DNA of 51,108 bases from Actinomycetota bacterium. Lineage in GTDB: Bacteria > Actinomycetota > Aquicultoria > UBA3085 > Oleimmundimicrobiaceae. Below the pieces are notes generated by a model. The model saw only the letters and a list, made by a program, of their open reading frames with translations. It was not told the DNA's origin and did no database searches. The stretch spans positions 1-51,108 of the forward strand of contig JASEGU010000008.1 in NCBI GenBank assembly GCA_030017835.1, in the 5' to 3' direction. The position numbers and the translations under genes were made by a program. Shown piece by piece: positions 34,400 to 43,317 of this stretch. Position 1 is the first letter of the stretch; each line of letters starts with the position of its first letter.

Positions 34400-37300
34400 C
34401 TAGAAGGCCCTTACGTAGAGCAAGGAGCCCGCAATAACCAGAAGGAGGCTTATCATTATCAGTATATTGGTACCGATATCCCTGGTGTATGAACGGATCG
34501 AATCCCTGGTCTCTTCGACGTCTATGGCAGCATAGAGCGCTTGCTCGGCCCCGGCGAATCTCTTTTCGGAGAGGAAGGTGAGACCAGCCAGGATCATCCT
34601 TCTAATCCAGTTCATCTCCTGATAGACGCCATAGGTCAGTATCTTGTAGGTCAATTGGGCCTTGCCGGCTTCAAAAAGCGCTCTCTGGAAGAGCTGCTCT
34701 ATCCTATCGGACTCGACGAAGTCCTCGGCTTTGGCCATGCTCTCCATGCCCATCTCACCAAATATGGTGAATTGGGCGCGGAGCTCTTCTAAGGTGGCCG
34801 GACCTTCGCCGGTTCCCAACATGCCCTCTCCGCCATACATCTTGCTGATCTCTTCCAGCTTGACGATGGTATCTTGCAGGCGATTCAGCTTATCCTTAAT
34901 AATCTTCTGATCCCTCTCCAGAGTCTTTTCGGCGCTGGTAAGCAGCCTGTTCAACCAATAGACATCCTCTTTGCTTAGGAGGTTCGGGTTGCTCTCGACG
35001 GCAGCTCCCATATATCTTAGGGCGCTGAGGTCGGCTCTGGAGAGATGCTCCTCGCGGATCAAGGGCTCCTCTATCTGGATTAAGACCTTTCTTAAGGCGT
35101 GGAGCTCCCTCTGGGAGAGATCGTCCAATCCCCTATTCAAGTTTGAGACGGCTTCTGCAATATCCCTGATAATCTCGCCTCTGATTTTCTGCTCTTCGAG
35201 CAGGGTTGCCACGCGCACGCTTATCTCTCTGCGCCTTTCGTGCTTGCCCTTGAAGAGATAGGTGTTGATCCTGCGCCTGATCCTATTGTTGAGTGAATCA
35301 ACATTTCTCGGCACGTTGACAAGACCCGCTTCCAATAAGAAGCTTCCGGCTTTCAGCCTGATCCTATCGAACGCACTAAGGGTCTTTGGCATCTTAGCAA
35401 GTACGGCTTCCAATAAGAAGCTTCCGGCTTTCAGCCTGATCCTATCGAACGCACTAAGGGTCTTTGGCATCTTAGCAAGTACGGCTTCCAATAAGAAGCT
35501 TCCGGCTTTCAGCCTGATCCTATCGAACGCACTAAGGCTCCGCTTGGGAAGGGTTAAAGCCCCCGACTCGACAAGCCCCGTCTCTATGTTCGACTTGACG
35601 CTATTCTTGGATTCGGCAACGAACTTATTGAAGAACAAGAAGGCGGCCGAGATCTTGAGATACCAGTACCTGACCGAGATCCATTCCGGCGGGTGAATGT
35701 GGAAGAGACCTATGCGATAACCTAAGACGAAATACATTCCGCCGCCCATAACCGCCATAGCCGAACCCAAGATGTTGTGAAGGGCGTCAGCGTTGCTGAA
35801 GACTGCCTTAGTAACCGGGTCAAACCAGAGAGGAATGATCGACTTTATCTCTCCCGCAGCCGCATGGGTATTGAACAGTATATGATAGGGATGGGAGGCC
35901 GGATTATAACCAAAGTAGGCCAGAGCCGGTCCAATGAAGCTCTCTATCATCCAGTTGGGCTTCATGCCGATGAAGATGATGACCGAAGCTAGAGTCACAA
36001 GCGCGATGGTCATGTAGATCGGCTCGCGCTCGACATCTTTGTACTTCTCCGGCCTCTTCCAGATGAAGACGAAGAGCCACATCTTGAAGTTGGAGCAGAA
36101 GGTTCCAAAGGCCGTCAGCATGAAGATTATTTCGGCTACCAGGAGCAAGATGTCCTTCTTGCCGACCGCCGAAAAGGCGGCCGAGTGATCAAACGCCTCG
36201 AAAATGGCATGGTGGAGAAGGGTCTTACTGGCAAAACCGTTGAAGAAGGGCACGCCCGCTATGCCGAAGACCGCAATCAAGCAGGCTATGGCCACAATCG
36301 GCATGTTCCGCCAGAGACCACCCAGTTTATACATGTCGAGCTCGTGCGTTCTAAAGTAGACCGCACCGATACTCATGAATAAGAGGGCCTTAAAGAGAGC
36401 GTGGTTGACGATATGATAGATACCGCCCGCAAAACCCATGGCCCCGTCTGCACCGAGGTAAGCCGCACAACCGAAACCGAAGACGATGTAGCCCATCTGA
36501 GAGACGCTGTGGTAAGCAAGCATCCTCTTGCAATTGGCCGTGAGCAAGGCGTTAACGACACCAAAGAACATTGTGATTATTCCGAGCCAGAGGAGAGCGT
36601 AACCCAAGGTAGTCTTGGTCGTCCATTCGGCCACGTGACCGGCAGCAGCCGAATGGGTCGCCGCTGCCTCGGCAAAGACCGGATGGGCCTCAGTGTAGAG
36701 GGTATTGATGGATCTGATGATACCGTAAGCGCCGGCCTTGATCATAACGCCAGAGAGAAGCATGCTGGCCGGAGTCGGAGCAACCGGGTGAGCTTCGGGC
36801 AGCCAGACATGGAGGAAGAAGACGCCGGCTTTGGCTCCAAAGCCGGCGACCATGCAGGCCGCTATTATATACCTCATATTAGTTGGGACCGTCTTCTGGA
36901 TCAATTCGGCCATCGGCATGATGTTTAGTTGACCGGTATAGGAGAAGAGAAGCAGAATACCGACCAGAAGGGCCAGACCGAAGATGATGCCGAACCAGAG
37001 ATAGAGCTTTCCGGCCGAGAAGGCCGCCTCGTTCTCTTCGTGAATTACCAGCATGACCGAGAAGAGACCGAGCATCTCAAAGAAGATGAAGAGAGAGAGA
37101 AAATCTCTGGACAAAAGGACACCGAGGTCCGCACTCAAGGTCAAAAGGACAAAGGTGGCATACCTTGTCCTAGCATGCTCGTGCGACATATAACTTACAG
37201 CATATATCGATGATAAGAGCCATAAGAACGATGTCGTGAGCGCTATCAGTAGCGCCGTCGGATCGACCTTGAATCCTAAATTTAAAAATCCATAAACGCG

Positions 37301-37549
37301 TTCAATGCCAAGATAGGTATGGCCTTTAATAGATACTCCCTTGACCACCGGATTATACATCATAAGAAGGACCAAGAAGGTAGCCAAGGTGGTAAGGACC
37401 GTGGCTGCATTTCTTAACTTCTCCCTCTTGTTGAGTAATCCGGCAACCAGGGCCCCCCCGGCCGGTACAAGACATGCTACCAGCGGAAGAGAAGCTGTAA
37501 GATTACTTACTCCGCCCGTTACGGGCCCAGCTACTGCTGCCGCACTCAT
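34400..37549 (-). CDS. Giant MrpA/MrpD/NuoL-type antiporter subunit with long helical tail
   Basis: This is a 1,049-residue protein. Residues about 15-620 form a proton-antiporter module of about 14 membrane helices with the Glu-bearing helix SLFIFFEMLGLFSVMLVIHEE, FGAKAGVFFLHVWLPEAHPVAPTPASMLLSGVMIKAG and KRMLAYHSVSQMGYIVFGF. Residues about 660-740 contain a 26-residue unit (LSAFDRIRLKAGSFLLEA) repeated nearly three times. Residues about 740-1020 are helical and highly charged, and a last membrane helix (TNILIMISLLLVIAGSLLYV) ends the chain. Usual family members are 450-800 residues. It is the promoter-distal gene of the antiporter operon. The tail is unlike any Mrp or Nuo subunit I know. 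Confidence 0.85.
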   Translation of the reverse strand: MSAAAVAGPVTGGVSNLTASLPLVACLVPAGGALVAGLLNKREKLRNAATVLTTLATFLVLLMMYNPVVKGVSIKGHTYLGIERVYGFLNLGFKVDPTALLIALTTSFLWLLSSIYAVSYMSHEHARTRYATFVLLTLSADLGVLLSRDFLSLFIFFEMLGLFSVMLVIHEENEAAFSAGKLYLWFGIIFGLALLVGILLLFSYTGQLNIMPMAELIQKTVPTNMRYIIAACMVAGFGAKAGVFFLHVWLPEAHPVAPTPASMLLSGVMIKAGAYGIIRSINTLYTEAHPVFAEAAATHSAAAGHVAEWTTKTTLGYALLWLGIITMFFGVVNALLTANCKRMLAYHSVSQMGYIVFGFGCAAYLGADGAMGFAGGIYHIVNHALFKALLFMSIGAVYFRTHELDMYKLGGLWRNMPIVAIACLIAVFGIAGVPFFNGFASKTLLHHAIFEAFDHSAAFSAVGKKDILLLVAEIIFMLTAFGTFCSNFKMWLFVFIWKRPEKYKDVEREPIYMTIALVTLASVIIFIGMKPNWMIESFIGPALAYFGYNPASHPYHILFNTHAAAGEIKSIIPLWFDPVTKAVFSNADALHNILGSAMAVMGGGMYFVLGYRIGLFHIHPPEWISVRYWYLKISAAFLFFNKFVAESKNSVKSNIETGLVESGALTLPKRSLSAFDRIRLKAGSFLLEAVLAKMPKTLSAFDRIRLKAGSFLLEAVLAKMPKTLSAFDRIRLKAGSFLLEAGLVNVPRNVDSLNNRIRRRINTYLFKGKHERRREISVRVATLLEEQKIRGEIIRDIAEAVSNLNRGLDDLSQRELHALRKVLIQIEEPLIREEHLSRADLSALRYMGAAVESNPNLLSKEDVYWLNRLLTSAEKTLERDQKIIKDKLNRLQDTIVKLEEISKMYGGEGMLGTGEGPATLEELRAQFTIFGEMGMESMAKAEDFVESDRIEQLFQRALFEAGKAQLTYKILTYGVYQEMNWIRRMILAGLTFLSEKRFAGAEQALYAAIDVEETRDSIRSYTRDIGTNILIMISLLLVIAGSLLYVRAF
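35328..35537 (-). repeat. 78-bp tandem repeat, 2.7 copies, inside the giant subunit
   Basis: The stretch beginning GCTTCCAATAAGAAGCTTCC recurs at 35328, 35406 and 35484 with spacing 78. The first two units are essentially identical, and the third diverges at 35538. It encodes the 26-residue repeat MPKTLSAFDRIRLKAGSFLL plus six residues. Near-identity at DNA level points to recent unequal crossing over. Confidence 0.9.
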
Positions 37550-37572
37550 ACACTTTCCTCCAATACTTTAAT

Positions 37573-38064
37573 TTAATGGTGCCCCGCGTCAGGGGCCGCG
37601 CCATGATCTTCTCCGTGACCCGATCCATGTCCGTGATCGGACCCGTGATCACCCGGCTCTTCGTCGTGACGACCGAGAACCCCGTAGAAGGTGATCAGGA
37701 AGGCCGCCACAAACATGACGAATATCCTAATCGTGCCGAGCTGCTGAGTCTCATGAAACGACCTTAGCATCAGGGGATAATCTAGTCCCTTGATGGCAAA
37801 GACCATGATGACGATGAGGAAGCCAAGGAGCATACCCTCGCTGTGGCCCTTGCCGCGCAGCTTGATCTTGAGGGCATAGAGCAGGCAGATGACGAAGGTT
37901 GCGATGGTGAGACCCCATTGGATCTGATAGTACTGCATCGCCACCTTATCGACCTCATGGCCGCCCTCCGCCGCCGCGCTGGCCAAGGCGATCCCCGAAG
38001 GGATCAGCCCTAGGACCAAGGTGACTATCGTTATATATAGCTTTCTGATTGAACCGCTTCTCAT
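37573..38064 (-). CDS. His-rich small membrane protein, copy A
   Basis: This protein of about 163 residues has a signal-like first helix (LYITIVTLVLGLIPSGIALA), three more membrane helices, and a soluble His/Asp/Glu-rich tail (HDEEPGDHGSDHGHGSGHGE) that could bind metal. No known family was recognised. ATG at 38064 is preferred, with AGGGG five bases upstream; GTG at 38070 lies too close to that site. It follows the MrpD-like gene by a few bases and is duplicated exactly at 39679. It is probably a novel accessory subunit of the antiporter complex. Confidence 0.7.
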   Translation of the reverse strand: MRSGSIRKLYITIVTLVLGLIPSGIALASAAAEGGHEVDKVAMQYYQIQWGLTIATFVICLLYALKIKLRGKGHSEGMLLGFLIVIMVFAIKGLDYPLMLRSFHETQQLGTIRIFVMFVAAFLITFYGVLGRHDEEPGDHGSDHGHGSGHGEDHGAAPDAGHH

Positions 38065-38072
38065 GAGCACCC

Positions 38073-39614
38073 CTACTTAAGCAAGATATTGGTGGCTGCT
38101 TTTATGATATCTAGTGGGAAACCTGGAGCCTTGGCGAATATGCCGACCACGATGACCCCGAGCGCACCGACGAGAACCGGGATGGTCATGACGGCCGGAG
38201 CCTCTATCGACTCGACCTTGGCGGCTTCGCCGTGGCCATGCTCGTCATGGCCGTGTCCGGCCGCTGCTTCACCCTCGGCCTTCTGGAAGAAGGCGGTGTA
38301 GATGATGGGCAGGAAGTAGGCGCCTCCAAGGAGCGAGCTTATGAGGAGGACTATGACGAAGAAGACTCCGCCCGCATCGAGCGCACCGATGGCCAAGTAC
38401 CACTTGCTGATGAAGCCGACAAAGGGCGGAAGACCGATCATGCCGAGGGCGGCTATCGTGAAGGCGATGAAGGTTAAGGGCATCTTGTTACCAAGACCGC
38501 GAAACTCGCTCACATTGGCCTTGCCCGATTGATGGATGATGTTACCGGCGCACATGAAGAGAGTTCCTTTCATGAGGGCGTGGTTAATGATGTGAACCAG
38601 GGCTCCCGCGATTGAGAACTCGGTCAAAAGGACGGTTCCAAGAACTATGTAGCCCATCTGACCGATGGTCGAATAGGCGAGCCTCCTCTTAAGGTTGTCC
38701 TGATTTAGGGCCAGTATCGAGGAGACGATGATGGTGAATGAGACTATGTAGGCCAGGGTGAAGGAGACGTTCAAGCTCTTGACCAAGGCCACGCCAAAGA
38801 CGTTGAGCACGGTTCTAACGATACCGAAGGCACCGACGGCGACCATGACGCCCGAAAGGATGGCACTAAAGGGAGCCGGAGCTACCGGGTGAGCCTGAGG
38901 GACCCAGCCGTGCAGTGGCATCATGGCGGCTTTGACACTGAAGCCGATCATGAAGCCCCAGAAGAGGACGAGAAGAGCTGCCCTATTCTGAGCCGCGAGC
39001 GCCGGTATACCGGCCATGGAGAGATCCAAGGTGCCGGCCAAGAAGTATGTATAGATGATCGAGAAGAGCACGAAGGAGGAACCGATCAATATGTAGACCA
39101 TGTATTTCTTACCGGCTGCCAGGGCTTCCGGGGTCTCCTCATGAACTATCAAGGGATAGGTCGAGAAGGAGAAGAGCTCGTAGAATATGAGATAGGTAAA
39201 GAGGTTGGCCGATATGGCAACACCGACCGTCCAGGATAGACATAGGGCCACGAAGCTGAAGTAGCGTCTCTTGGAGTGACCGTGAGACATATAGCCTATC
39301 GAGTGAATGGTGGCCAAGACCCAGATGAGGGCGGCCGTGAAGACCAGAAGAAGACCGAGTTGATCGACCCTTAGGGCAAAGTTTATGCCGGGAACGACCT
39401 CACCCAGACTCGCCTCATAGACCCCCCCGCCGATGACCGTTTTCATCATCGAGAGGGTGACGACGAAGGTTGCCACCGAGGCGATTACGCCCAGGAAGGA
39501 ACCCAAGCCGCTCCTCTTCTCGCCGAGCAAGAAGATGAGGACCGCAAAGACTAGTGGGATTAAGACAACTAAGAGTGCGGGATTCGAAAACATAGCTTGC
39601 GAACTACCGTTCAT
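38073..39614 (-). CDS. MrpD/NuoN-type antiporter subunit, copy A
   Basis: This 513-residue proton-antiporter-domain protein has about 14 membrane helices. Key segments are YLIFYELFSFSTYPLIVHEETPEAL (Glu helix), IGFSVKAAMMPLHGWVPQAHPVAPAPFSAILSGVMVAVGAFGI (Lys helix), LKRRLAYSTIGQMGYIVLG and LVHIINHALMKGTLFMCAGN. A His-rich loop (AAGHGHDEHGHGEA) lies near residue 450. GGAGG precedes the ATG at 39614. Encoded identically at 40179. It is related to but distinct from the MrpD of the same operon. Confidence 0.92.
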   Translation of the reverse strand: MNGSSQAMFSNPALLVVLIPLVFAVLIFLLGEKRSGLGSFLGVIASVATFVVTLSMMKTVIGGGVYEASLGEVVPGINFALRVDQLGLLLVFTAALIWVLATIHSIGYMSHGHSKRRYFSFVALCLSWTVGVAISANLFTYLIFYELFSFSTYPLIVHEETPEALAAGKKYMVYILIGSSFVLFSIIYTYFLAGTLDLSMAGIPALAAQNRAALLVLFWGFMIGFSVKAAMMPLHGWVPQAHPVAPAPFSAILSGVMVAVGAFGIVRTVLNVFGVALVKSLNVSFTLAYIVSFTIIVSSILALNQDNLKRRLAYSTIGQMGYIVLGTVLLTEFSIAGALVHIINHALMKGTLFMCAGNIIHQSGKANVSEFRGLGNKMPLTFIAFTIAALGMIGLPPFVGFISKWYLAIGALDAGGVFFVIVLLISSLLGGAYFLPIIYTAFFQKAEGEAAAGHGHDEHGHGEAAKVESIEAPAVMTIPVLVGALGVIVVGIFAKAPGFPLDIIKAATNILLK

Positions 39615-39678
39615 CTTTAAAACCTCCTTAAATAGTATTATGAAGCACGTCTAAAGCTTGAAAGCTGTGAAATAGGTA

Positions 39679-40170
39679 TTAATGGTGCCCCGCGTCAGGG
39701 GCCGCGCCATGATCTTCTCCGTGACCCGATCCATGTCCGTGATCGGACCCGTGATCACCCGGCTCTTCGTCGTGACGACCGAGAACCCCGTAGAAGGTGA
39801 TCAGGAAGGCCGCCACAAACATGACGAATATCCTAATCGTGCCGAGCTGCTGAGTCTCATGAAACGACCTTAGCATCAGGGGATAATCTAGTCCCTTGAT
39901 GGCAAAGACCATGATGACGATGAGGAAGCCAAGGAGCATACCCTCGCTGTGGCCCTTGCCGCGCAGCTTGATCTTGAGGGCATAGAGCAGGCAGATGACG
40001 AAGGTTGCGATGGTGAGACCCCATTGGATCTGATAGTACTGCATCGCCACCTTATCGACCTCATGGCCGCCCTCCGCCGCCGCGCTGGCCAAGGCGATCC
40101 CCGAAGGGATCAGCCCTAGGACCAAGGTGACTATCGTTATATATAGCTTTCTGATTGAACCGCTTCTCAT
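39679..40170 (-). CDS. His-rich small membrane protein, copy B
   Basis: The protein is identical to copy A at 37573: a signal-like N-terminal helix, three further membrane helices and a His/Asp-rich C-terminal tail. Its ATG is at 40170, by the same ribosome-binding-site argument. It sits between copy B of the MrpD-like gene (upstream) and copy A (downstream). Having two exact copies of this otherwise unrecognised protein, each paired with the same antiporter subunit, suggests the two proteins work as a unit. Assembly-level duplication cannot be excluded from sequence alone. Confidence 0.7.
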   Translation of the reverse strand: MRSGSIRKLYITIVTLVLGLIPSGIALASAAAEGGHEVDKVAMQYYQIQWGLTIATFVICLLYALKIKLRGKGHSEGMLLGFLIVIMVFAIKGLDYPLMLRSFHETQQLGTIRIFVMFVAAFLITFYGVLGRHDEEPGDHGSDHGHGSGHGEDHGAAPDAGHH

Positions 40171-40178
40171 GAGCACCC

Positions 40179-41720
40179 CTACTTAAGCAAGATATTGGTG
40201 GCTGCTTTTATGATATCTAGTGGGAAACCTGGAGCCTTGGCGAATATGCCGACCACGATGACCCCGAGCGCACCGACGAGAACCGGGATGGTCATGACGG
40301 CCGGAGCCTCTATCGACTCGACCTTGGCGGCTTCGCCGTGGCCATGCTCGTCATGGCCGTGTCCGGCCGCTGCTTCACCCTCGGCCTTCTGGAAGAAGGC
40401 GGTGTAGATGATGGGCAGGAAGTAGGCGCCTCCAAGGAGCGAGCTTATGAGGAGGACTATGACGAAGAAGACTCCGCCCGCATCGAGCGCACCGATGGCC
40501 AAGTACCACTTGCTGATGAAGCCGACAAAGGGCGGAAGACCGATCATGCCGAGGGCGGCTATCGTGAAGGCGATGAAGGTTAAGGGCATCTTGTTACCAA
40601 GACCGCGAAACTCGCTCACATTGGCCTTGCCCGATTGATGGATGATGTTACCGGCGCACATGAAGAGAGTTCCTTTCATGAGGGCGTGGTTAATGATGTG
40701 AACCAGGGCTCCCGCGATTGAGAACTCGGTCAAAAGGACGGTTCCAAGAACTATGTAGCCCATCTGACCGATGGTCGAATAGGCGAGCCTCCTCTTAAGG
40801 TTGTCCTGATTTAGGGCCAGTATCGAGGAGACGATGATGGTGAATGAGACTATGTAGGCCAGGGTGAAGGAGACGTTCAAGCTCTTGACCAAGGCCACGC
40901 CAAAGACGTTGAGCACGGTTCTAACGATACCGAAGGCACCGACGGCGACCATGACGCCCGAAAGGATGGCACTAAAGGGAGCCGGAGCTACCGGGTGAGC
41001 CTGAGGGACCCAGCCGTGCAGTGGCATCATGGCGGCTTTGACACTGAAGCCGATCATGAAGCCCCAGAAGAGGACGAGAAGAGCTGCCCTATTCTGAGCC
41101 GCGAGCGCCGGTATACCGGCCATGGAGAGATCCAAGGTGCCGGCCAAGAAGTATGTATAGATGATCGAGAAGAGCACGAAGGAGGAACCGATCAATATGT
41201 AGACCATGTATTTCTTACCGGCTGCCAGGGCTTCCGGGGTCTCCTCATGAACTATCAAGGGATAGGTCGAGAAGGAGAAGAGCTCGTAGAATATGAGATA
41301 GGTAAAGAGGTTGGCCGATATGGCAACACCGACCGTCCAGGATAGACATAGGGCCACGAAGCTGAAGTAGCGTCTCTTGGAGTGACCGTGAGACATATAG
41401 CCTATCGAGTGAATGGTGGCCAAGACCCAGATGAGGGCGGCCGTGAAGACCAGAAGAAGACCGAGTTGATCGACCCTTAGGGCAAAGTTTATGCCGGGAA
41501 CGACCTCACCCAGACTCGCCTCATAGACCCCCCCGCCGATGACCGTTTTCATCATCGAGAGGGTGACGACGAAGGTTGCCACCGAGGCGATTACGCCCAG
41601 GAAGGAACCCAAGCCGCTCCTCTTCTCGCCGAGCAAGAAGATGAGGACCGCAAAGACTAGTGGGATTAAGACAACTAAGAGTGCGGGATTCGAAAACATA
41701 GCTTGCGAACTACCGTTCAT
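40179..41720 (-). CDS. MrpD/NuoN-type antiporter subunit, copy B
   Basis: The 513-residue protein is identical to copy A. It directly follows the operon's own MrpD gene, from which it differs clearly in sequence, so the operon encodes MrpD plus two identical MrpD-like proteins plus the giant subunit. Each antiporter module in complex I relatives is a potential ion-translocating unit, so the copy number could change the stoichiometry of pumping or simply raise expression. Translation would start at ATG 41720 with GGAGG upstream. Confidence 0.92.
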   Translation of the reverse strand: MNGSSQAMFSNPALLVVLIPLVFAVLIFLLGEKRSGLGSFLGVIASVATFVVTLSMMKTVIGGGVYEASLGEVVPGINFALRVDQLGLLLVFTAALIWVLATIHSIGYMSHGHSKRRYFSFVALCLSWTVGVAISANLFTYLIFYELFSFSTYPLIVHEETPEALAAGKKYMVYILIGSSFVLFSIIYTYFLAGTLDLSMAGIPALAAQNRAALLVLFWGFMIGFSVKAAMMPLHGWVPQAHPVAPAPFSAILSGVMVAVGAFGIVRTVLNVFGVALVKSLNVSFTLAYIVSFTIIVSSILALNQDNLKRRLAYSTIGQMGYIVLGTVLLTEFSIAGALVHIINHALMKGTLFMCAGNIIHQSGKANVSEFRGLGNKMPLTFIAFTIAALGMIGLPPFVGFISKWYLAIGALDAGGVFFVIVLLISSLLGGAYFLPIIYTAFFQKAEGEAAAGHGHDEHGHGEAAKVESIEAPAVMTIPVLVGALGVIVVGIFAKAPGFPLDIIKAATNILLK

Positions 41721-41793
41721 CTTTAAAACCTCCTTAAATAGTATTATGAAGCACGTCTAAAGCTTGAAAGCTGTGAAACCTTAAAGCGGCCCC

Positions 41794-43314
41794 TTACATG
41801 GCAAGCCCCAGCAGCGATTTAGCGGCCGGCATGAAGTAATTGGTGATCATCGGATTGATATAGAAGAGGCCATAAACAAGACAGCTTGCAGCCAGTATGA
41901 CTATCGGGATCAGCATGCTAAGCGGGGCCTCGTCAACCTCGGCCGTGAGATTCTCGGGGATGCGGAAGAATATCACGTTTATTATCTTTATGTAGTAAGC
42001 AAAGACCATCAAGGCTCCAACGAGCATGGCTATGGCGAAGAATAATCGACCGGAATCAAAGGCCCCGTTGATGACATACCATTTGGCCCAGAAGCCGACG
42101 GTTCCGGGAACACCCGTAATAGAGAGAGCACCGATGACAAGGGCCATGCAGGTGATCGGCATCTTCTTCCCTATTCCCTTAAGATCGTTCAGCTTCCTAA
42201 GGCCGGTCTTGTAGATTATGGCACCGGCTGAAAGGAAGAGAAGGCTCTTGATGATGGCGTGGGCGGCCACATGGGTTAAGGCGCCGAGCATGGCGTTGAC
42301 GCTTCCAGCCGGATTAGATACCGAGATAAGACCAATACCCATAAGGATGTAGCCGATGTTGGAAACACTGGAATAGGCTAAGATGATCTTTAAATCATCC
42401 TGGAAAAAGGCGAAGAAGGCACCAAAGATTACGGTCGCCGTCGCAAACCAGGCCAGCACATCGAGCAGGTAGCTGAAGTTGATCGGTCCGGCGATCCTAT
42501 ATATCGAAAAGACAATCCTCAAGATTCCGACGATACCGATCTTGATGACCAGACCGGAAAGGAGCGCGCTGACCGGAGAGGGGGCAAGACCGTGGGCATC
42601 GGGTAGCCAGATGTGGACCGGGAACATGGCCGCCTTGACGGTAAAGCCGATTATCAGCGCGGCCACGGCCACATATGCCGTAGTAGATGCTCCATACTGC
42701 TGAAGCTTGAGTGAGATATCAGCCATATTGAGGCTGCCGGTAACGTTGTAGATGAAGGCGATGCCTACCAGAAGAAGCAGTGACGAGAGAGCACCCATCA
42801 CCAGATATTTGAAGCTGGCCATGGCGTTTAGCCTCTCCTCGGTTATGGCTATCAAAGAGTAACCGGCCAGAGATAGTATCTCCATAAAGACGAACATATT
42901 GAAGATGTCGCCGGTTATGGTAACGCCGACCATGCCTCCGACTAGAAGCAAGACCAAGGTATAGTAGATGGGGAGTTTATCCTCGCTTATCTCGTGCTCC
43001 ATATACTTCTTGGAATAGACCATGATGATGATGTTTAGGAGCAGGATCAGAAAGGCGAAGGCTCCCAAGTAATCGAACTTTATCTCGATACCGTAGGGCG
43101 GCCTCCAGCCGCCTAGATAGTAACTTAGGGGCCCGGACCGATAGAGCTCTGCCGCAGCAAGCATACAGAAGTAGAAGCCCAAAGTCGATACTATCAGAGC
43201 CCACCAAAATGCGAGTTTCTTTCTGATCAGGCTGATGATGGGAGTTAAGGCCGCTCCAGCCAGAAAGATTATTTCCATTAAGACTGGGCTATGAGATGTC
43301 AGATATGTCGTCAT
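41794..43314 (-). CDS. mrpD: Na+/H+ antiporter subunit MrpD
   Basis: This 506-residue antiporter subunit of the MrpD/MbhH type has FNMFVFMEILSLAGYSLIAITEE (Glu helix), IGFTVKAAMFPVHIWLPDAHGLAPSPVSALLSGLVIKIGI (Lys helix), and LKIILAYSSVSNIGYILMGIGL. Length and motifs are typical. It lies four bases downstream of mrpC. Together with the upstream genes it makes the conserved Mrp/Mbh antiporter core. Confidence 0.93.
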   Translation of the reverse strand: MTTYLTSHSPVLMEIIFLAGAALTPIISLIRKKLAFWWALIVSTLGFYFCMLAAAELYRSGPLSYYLGGWRPPYGIEIKFDYLGAFAFLILLLNIIIMVYSKKYMEHEISEDKLPIYYTLVLLLVGGMVGVTITGDIFNMFVFMEILSLAGYSLIAITEERLNAMASFKYLVMGALSSLLLLVGIAFIYNVTGSLNMADISLKLQQYGASTTAYVAVAALIIGFTVKAAMFPVHIWLPDAHGLAPSPVSALLSGLVIKIGIVGILRIVFSIYRIAGPINFSYLLDVLAWFATATVIFGAFFAFFQDDLKIILAYSSVSNIGYILMGIGLISVSNPAGSVNAMLGALTHVAAHAIIKSLLFLSAGAIIYKTGLRKLNDLKGIGKKMPITCMALVIGALSITGVPGTVGFWAKWYVINGAFDSGRLFFAIAMLVGALMVFAYYIKIINVIFFRIPENLTAEVDEAPLSMLIPIVILAASCLVYGLFYINPMITNYFMPAAKSLLGLAM

Positions 43315-43317
43315 AGT

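Larger units (their letters stand above)
37573..39672. repeat. Tandem 2,100-bp duplication, unit A
   Basis: Positions 37573-39672 recur at 39679-41778, and every protein encoded is identical, with a six-base spacer TAGGTA (39673-39678) between the copies. The unit begins at the stop codon of the His-rich gene and ends about 60 bases upstream of the MrpD-like ATG, so it carries both genes plus their ribosome binding site region. Confidence 0.92.
39679..41778. repeat. Tandem 2,100-bp duplication, unit B
   Basis: This is the second, exact copy of 37573-39672. The right edge is at 41778, after GCTGTGAAA; beyond it the sequence diverges from the copy A flank (CCTTAAAG against TAGGTATT). No insertion-sequence ends or long terminal repeats flank either unit. 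Confidence 0.92.

Noticed and set aside
38232-41345. Plus-strand ORFs opposite the duplicated antiporter genes
   Set aside because: They mirror the antisense of conserved membrane proteins, are duplicated only because the block is, and have no coding character of their own.
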